From an uncultured Dysosmobacter sp. (GTDB lineage Bacteria > Bacillota > Clostridia > Oscillospirales > Oscillospiraceae), in the NCBI GenBank assembly GCA_934504065.1, contig CAKSVQ010000073.1:1-10772 (forward strand): DNA of 10,772 nucleotides, written 5' to 3'. The position numbers and the translations under genes are program-made. The notes below the pieces were generated by a model. That model saw only the letters and a program-made list of their open reading frames with translations, did not search any database and was not told the origin of the DNA. Shown here in pieces: positions 7,756 to 10,772 of this stretch; position 1 is the stretch's first letter, and the number at the start of each line of letters is the position of its first letter.

Positions 7756-8958
7756 ATGAGAAAACTATTATATATATCGTTGATAGCCGCACTCGTAGGT
7801 AGCTTTACCTCTTGTAAGGATCAGGATGATATCTACAAGGAGTGGGTAGTACCTGGCGGCAGCATTTATCCCGAGAAGGCCAATGGACTCAGAGCTATTC
7901 TGGGTTCAGGCAGAGTTCAGCTCAAGTGGGCTGCTCCCAAAGACCCAGCCGTTAAGCGCGCTGTCATCACATGGGACAATGGCGAGAAGACACGTGAGAT
8001 TAGTTATGCTGACTTTGAGGGACAGGACAGCATCCTTGTCGAGATTAACGACCTCAAGGAGCAGAGCCACTCTTTCACCATCACCAACTATGATGCCGAG
8101 AACCACGTTTCCATGACTTCCGAGAAGTCAGCATCGCCCTATGGCGCCATCTGGCTTTCTACCCATGCTGAGCGTACCATCAAGTCGGCCGAGATGAATG
8201 GCGCTGACGCCAACGTAGCCCTTGGCTTCGGTACTAACGAGATGGTGGCTACCAAGTTCCGTTACCTCAACGCCGACGGCGAATGGGTTATCACCGAGCC
8301 CGTGCCCAGTGCTCAGGCCAGCACAGTCTTTGCCAACGCCAAGGGTGGTGTGCGTTACCAGTACAGTTCTGGTTACTGCCCCGCCGAAGGTCTTGACACC
8401 ATCTGGAATGACTGGAGCAAGAGTCCTACACCTATCGCCAGCCGTCTTGACACCTCTGACTGGGAAGTTACAGCCACTGGCTGGAACGCTGCGACACCTC
8501 CCAGCAAGGTATTCGACGGACTTGTTACTGCCGACATGACCAAGGCATACGTTTGGAACAACGGTGGCAAGTGGCCGGTTGTCCTCCAGATTGACATGAA
8601 GAAGACTTCATACGTTATCAACCGTATGGTTGTACACAACTTCTTGGCCGGTAACATGGGTAGGCGTCGTCTGTACAATGTGTCTTACTTCTTCGGCGAC
8701 GAGCCTTTCAACCTTGACCCAGGTTCTGCTTACGCCTCTCCTTCTGGCAACCCATGGCCTATCGCTACTGAGCCTACTTTTGCCAAGGCCAAGTACTGGC
8801 GTGGCACCACCTTCTGGAATGGTGATGCTAAGCACAACGAGAACGCCAACGGTACTCAGTGTCGCTACATTGCCATGGTAATGCACAATAGCCGCGCAAG
8901 CTCTCAGATTGCTTGTCAGGAGATTGAGGTTTATGGCTATGACATGGAAGCCGAATAA
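7756..8958 (+). CDS. Surface lipoprotein, DUF4998-type, discoidin-like C-terminus
   Basis: A 400-residue lipoprotein with lipobox FTSC (Cys20) followed by KDQDDIY, again acidic and typical of surface-exposed lipoproteins. The start of the mature protein, YKEWVVPGGSIYPEKANGLRA, then GRVQLKWAAPKDP, is characteristic of the DUF4998 family as I recall it. Residues about 230-400 look like an F5/8 type C (discoidin) beta-sandwich: VFDG, a VLQIDMKK strand, and a closing CRYIAMVMHNSRAS...QEIEVYG. This domain often binds carbohydrate, but no enzyme motif is seen. It is the last gene of the operon, 22 bases after its neighbour and 30 bases before a strong terminator. Its plan parallels the preceding lipoprotein, so the two may contact the same ligand or the same SusC/D complex. 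Confidence 0.8.
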   Translation: MRKLLYISLIAALVGSFTSCKDQDDIYKEWVVPGGSIYPEKANGLRAILGSGRVQLKWAAPKDPAVKRAVITWDNGEKTREISYADFEGQDSILVEINDLKEQSHSFTITNYDAENHVSMTSEKSASPYGAIWLSTHAERTIKSAEMNGADANVALGFGTNEMVATKFRYLNADGEWVITEPVPSAQASTVFANAKGGVRYQYSSGYCPAEGLDTIWNDWSKSPTPIASRLDTSDWEVTATGWNAATPPSKVFDGLVTADMTKAYVWNNGGKWPVVLQIDMKKTSYVINRMVVHNFLAGNMGRRRLYNVSYFFGDEPFNLDPGSAYASPSGNPWPIATEPTFAKAKYWRGTTFWNGDAKHNENANGTQCRYIAMVMHNSRASSQIACQEIEVYGYDMEAE

Positions 8959-8988
8959 TACACCTTATTATATAATATAGATTAGAAG

Positions 8989-9024
8989 AGTCCCGATGAC
9001 CATGAACGTCATCGGGACTTTTTT
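8989..9024 (+). terminator. Strong intrinsic terminator of the SusC/D operon
   Basis: A perfect 12-bp stem pairs 8989-9000 with 9008-9019 (AGTCCCGATGAC / GTCATCGGGACT), with a 7-base loop and a run of six T ending at 9024. It starts 30 bases after the stop codon of the last lipoprotein gene and separates the operon from ddh. Confidence 0.93.
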
Positions 9025-9043
9025 GATGGCTGTCGCGCTGTCG

Positions 9044-9067
9044 ATTTATCATTTGTTAGTGATAAAT
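9044..9067. promoter_or_regulatory. Candidate operator palindrome upstream of ddh
   Basis: Perfect 8-bp inverted arms, ATTTATCA (9044-9051) and TGATAAAT (9060-9067), flank an 8-base spacer. The palindrome is centred about 50 bases before the -7 box of the ddh promoter, and its right edge is 16 bases before the T-run at 9084. That placement suits a dimeric regulator. The regulator is unknown and the site could be incidental in AT-rich DNA. Confidence 0.35.
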
Positions 9068-9083
9068 ACTGTTAAGATGGCGG

Positions 9084-9110
9084 TTTTTACGCAGAAATGG
9101 AGTAATTTTG
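9084..9110 (+). promoter_or_regulatory. Bacteroidetes-type promoter for ddh
   Basis: TAATTTTG (9103-9110) matches the -7 consensus TAnnTTTG. The T-run at 9084-9088 is a weak -33 element with a short 14-base spacer. Transcription would start near 9117, about 29 nt before the ATG at 9146. This supports that ATG over the in-frame ATG at 8996, which lies inside the preceding terminator. Confidence 0.5.
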
Positions 9111-9145
9111 CCATCGCAAACAACAAATTTAACATTATACTGACA

Positions 9146-10045
9146 ATGAAAAAGATTAGAGCCGCCGTAGTAGGTTACGGCAATATCGGTCATTACGCCG
9201 TGCAGGCCCTCGAAGCCGCCAAGGATTTCGAGATTGCCGGCATCGTGCGTCGTCAAGGCAACACAGACTGCCCATTGGAACTTACTCCTTACGAGGTGGT
9301 AGATGATATCTCCCTGCTCCACGATGTAGATGTGGCCATTCTCGCCACGCCTACACGCTCTTGCCCCGACTATTCAGCCAAGATTGTGGCTATGGGCATC
9401 AATACCGTCGACAGCTTCGACATCCACACCAGCATCCTCGACTATCGCCGCCAGCAGATGGAGAACTGCAAGAAGGCAGGCCGCGTCAGCGTCATCGCTG
9501 CCGGATGGGACCCAGGTTCCGACTCAGTGGTGCGCGTGCTCATGGAGAGCCTCGCCCCCAAGGGACTCAGCTATACCAACTTCGGTCCTGGTATGAGTAT
9601 GGGTCACTCTGTCTGCGTACGCAGCAAGGAAGGTGTGCGCAATGCCCTCTCTGTCACCATCCCTCTCGGCGAGGGCATCCATCGCCGCATGGTCTATGTA
9701 GAGCTTGAAGACGGAGCCACCCTCGAGCAGGTTACCGCCGAAATCAAGGCCGACCCCTATTTCGCCAACGACGAGACCCATGTCTTTGCCGTTGCCTCAG
9801 TCGATGATGTGCGCGATATGGGTCATGGTGTCAACCTCGTGCGCAAGGGTGTGAGCGGCAAGACTCCCAACCAGCGTTTCGAGTTCAATATGAGCATCAA
9901 CAACCCCGCCCTCACCGCCCAAGTGCTTGTCAATGTGGCTCGCGCCACCATGCGTCTGCAGCCCGGCTGCTACACCATGCCCGAGATACCTGTTATCGAC
10001 ATGCTCGCTGGCGACCGCGAGGAGATTATCGGTCATCTGGTATAA
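9146..10045 (+). CDS. ddh: meso-Diaminopimelate D-dehydrogenase
   Basis: A 299-residue enzyme, close to the length of known Bacteroidales homologues. It catalyses NADP-dependent interconversion of tetrahydrodipicolinate plus ammonia and meso-diaminopimelate, the single-step route to the lysine and peptidoglycan precursor. A Rossmann GYGNIG at 10-15 is followed by VRR (34-36), arginines suited to the NADP phosphate. VDSFDIH (88-94), GWDPG (120-124) and FGPGMSMGHS (146-155) match active-site segments of the Corynebacterium enzyme (VDTYDNH, GWDPG, WGPGLSQGHS), as I recall them. The in-frame ATG at 8996 would add 50 residues with no family match and begins inside a terminator stem, so it is rejected. 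The gene is first of a two-gene unit; the next gene starts 27 bases after its stop. Confidence 0.93.
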   Translation: MKKIRAAVVGYGNIGHYAVQALEAAKDFEIAGIVRRQGNTDCPLELTPYEVVDDISLLHDVDVAILATPTRSCPDYSAKIVAMGINTVDSFDIHTSILDYRRQQMENCKKAGRVSVIAAGWDPGSDSVVRVLMESLAPKGLSYTNFGPGMSMGHSVCVRSKEGVRNALSVTIPLGEGIHRRMVYVELEDGATLEQVTAEIKADPYFANDETHVFAVASVDDVRDMGHGVNLVRKGVSGKTPNQRFEFNMSINNPALTAQVLVNVARATMRLQPGCYTMPEIPVIDMLAGDREEIIGHLV

Positions 10046-10072
10046 GCAGAAAACAACAGAAAGCTAATCATA

Positions 10073-10477
10073 ATGAATCGCAAAACTTATCTTATGCTTG
10101 CCTCCGTGATGGCGGCAGTGGTAGTGGCGCTGCTCATCAGTGCGCGTCCTGCCGATGAGATCATGACCCGTAAGGGCAACACCACCATCGTCAACACCAC
10201 CCAGTTGGGTGCGCAGGTGCGTGGCTTTAAGGGTGCCACTCCCGTGTTGATACACATCGAGAAAAACAAGGTGGTCAAGGTAGAGGCTCTGCCCAACAGA
10301 GAGACTCCCAAGTTCTTCGCCCGTGCCAAGGCTGTGCTCCAGCATTTTGAGGGCCTCACAGTGGCCAAGGCCCAGAAGGCCGAGGTCGATGGCGTCAGCG
10401 GCGCCACCTTCAGTTCCAATGCGCTCACCAAGAACGTCAAGCTCGGACTGGAGTATTACAAGAAGAACAAGAAGTAA
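10073..10477 (+). CDS. Membrane-anchored periplasmic FMN-binding domain protein
   Basis: A 134-residue protein. Residues about 6-23 form one hydrophobic helix after a short N-RK start, fitting an uncleaved membrane anchor or signal peptide with the rest in the periplasm. The remainder matches the FMN-binding domain of NqrC/RnfG-type proteins: a beta-rich GFKGATPVLIHIEKNKVVKVEALPNRETPKF at 51-81 and DGVSGATFSS at 106-115. The SGAT-x-S/T motif is where ApbE transferases attach FMN covalently; here the acceptor would be Ser114, not the more usual Thr. It is much shorter than NqrC or RnfG, in effect one domain. Its 27-base gap after ddh and the terminator just downstream indicate cotranscription with ddh, but no shared pathway is obvious. 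Electron donor or acceptor unknown. Confidence 0.85.
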   Translation: MNRKTYLMLASVMAAVVVALLISARPADEIMTRKGNTTIVNTTQLGAQVRGFKGATPVLIHIEKNKVVKVEALPNRETPKFFARAKAVLQHFEGLTVAKAQKAEVDGVSGATFSSNALTKNVKLGLEYYKKNKK

Positions 10478-10520
10478 CCTGACAGTATCGGCAACGCCCA
10501 TACCGCCCTATTTCATACAG

Positions 10521-10557
10521 CGTGGCAAGGATTGAGTTCCCTGCCACGTTTTTTTTT
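10521..10557 (+). terminator. Intrinsic terminator of the ddh unit
   Basis: CGTGGCA (10521-10527) pairs with TGCCACG (10542-10548); after one mismatch two more GC pairs extend the stem, leaving a loop of about 8 bases. Nine T follow (10549-10557). It lies 43 bases after the FMN-binding gene's stop and 10 bases before repeat copy C. Confidence 0.88.
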
Positions 10558-10567
10558 ATTGGCGTGT

Positions 10568-10772
10568 GGTTGATGGTACGCACCCTTGGCAACTCTGTAG
10601 GAGTTGCCGCTGCTTACGGAATGTCCAATTGCGGGGTTAATCCATTAATTGCTACTTCTGTAATGTGATGATAGAAACACAAAAAGCCATGGCGTCTGTT
10701 GTCGGCTTCGCCTTTTTGTGGCTGTCGGTGACGCCAGTCGGAAAACTCGTTTTCCTCCTTGTCGTCGCCGCC
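10568..10772 (-). repeat. Interspersed hairpin-rich repeat, copy C (inverted, cut by window end)
   Basis: The reverse complement aligns to copies A and B. Its outer end begins with the shared tail complement (GGTTGATGGTACGCACCCTTGG) also present in B. Its hairpins are GCAACTC-TGTAG-GAGTTGC (10589-10607) and GGAAAAC-TC-GTTTTCC (10740-10755), given as read on the + strand. The window ends inside the element, at the point matching base 32 of copy A. With B it forms a long inverted pair facing inward around both gene units. Confidence 0.85.

Noticed and set aside
8996..9145. A 50-residue N-terminal extension of the diaminopimelate dehydrogenase
   Set aside because: Its ATG lies within the terminator stem at 8989-9019, upstream of the ddh promoter. 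The family start matches the ATG at 9146, which precedes the Rossmann strand directly.
1..10772. Composite transposon formed by repeat copies B and C
   Set aside because: The repeats encode no transposase, the enclosed genes include housekeeping ddh, and no target duplication can be assessed. Bracketing by a common interspersed repeat is a simpler reading.

Overview
The window looks like a chromosomal segment of a Bacteroidales bacterium, most likely Prevotellaceae (Prevotella/Segatella-like). Reasons: a SusC/SusD pair, surface-lipoprotein signals with acidic residues after the lipid cysteine, promoters of the Bacteroidetes type (TAnnTTTG at -7) and genes without Shine-Dalgarno sequences but with A-rich leaders. 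This placement rests on sequence character only; no database search was possible.

Layout. Positions 1-1264 hold no credible gene. They contain two direct copies (A, 1-214; B, 664-912) of a hairpin-rich interspersed repeat, two other inverted-repeat units between them, a G-run tract at 995-1014, and the promoter region of the main operon. Positions 1265-8958 carry four genes on the + strand with gaps of 12, 22 and 22 bases: a SusC-type TonB-dependent transporter, a SusD-type binding lipoprotein, and two further lipoproteins with N-terminal beta-sandwich regions and discoidin-like C-terminal regions (recalled families DUF4959/DUF5126/DUF5000 and DUF4998). A strong intrinsic terminator (8989-9024) closes this operon. 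A second unit (promoter near 9084-9110) encodes meso-diaminopimelate dehydrogenase (ddh) and a small membrane-anchored FMN-binding protein, closed by a terminator at 10521-10557. Immediately after it lies a third copy (C, 10568-10772, running off the window) of the same repeat in the opposite orientation.

How the genes work together. SusC and SusD form an outer-membrane import complex: SusD caps the barrel and captures ligand, and SusC moves it into the periplasm using TonB energy. The two extra lipoproteins probably sit on the cell surface and help bind substrate. The operon is bounded by a promoter and a terminator and contains no glycoside hydrolase, peptidase, regulator or sigma/anti-sigma gene, so its substrate cannot be named. 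The ddh/FMN unit is separate and concerns lysine/peptidoglycan precursor synthesis and, probably, periplasmic flavin chemistry.

The most unusual direct observations are in the non-coding DNA. Repeat copies face inward on both sides of the genes. Within those copies, two hairpin spacers appear in either orientation independently of each other. No clearly new protein system is visible.
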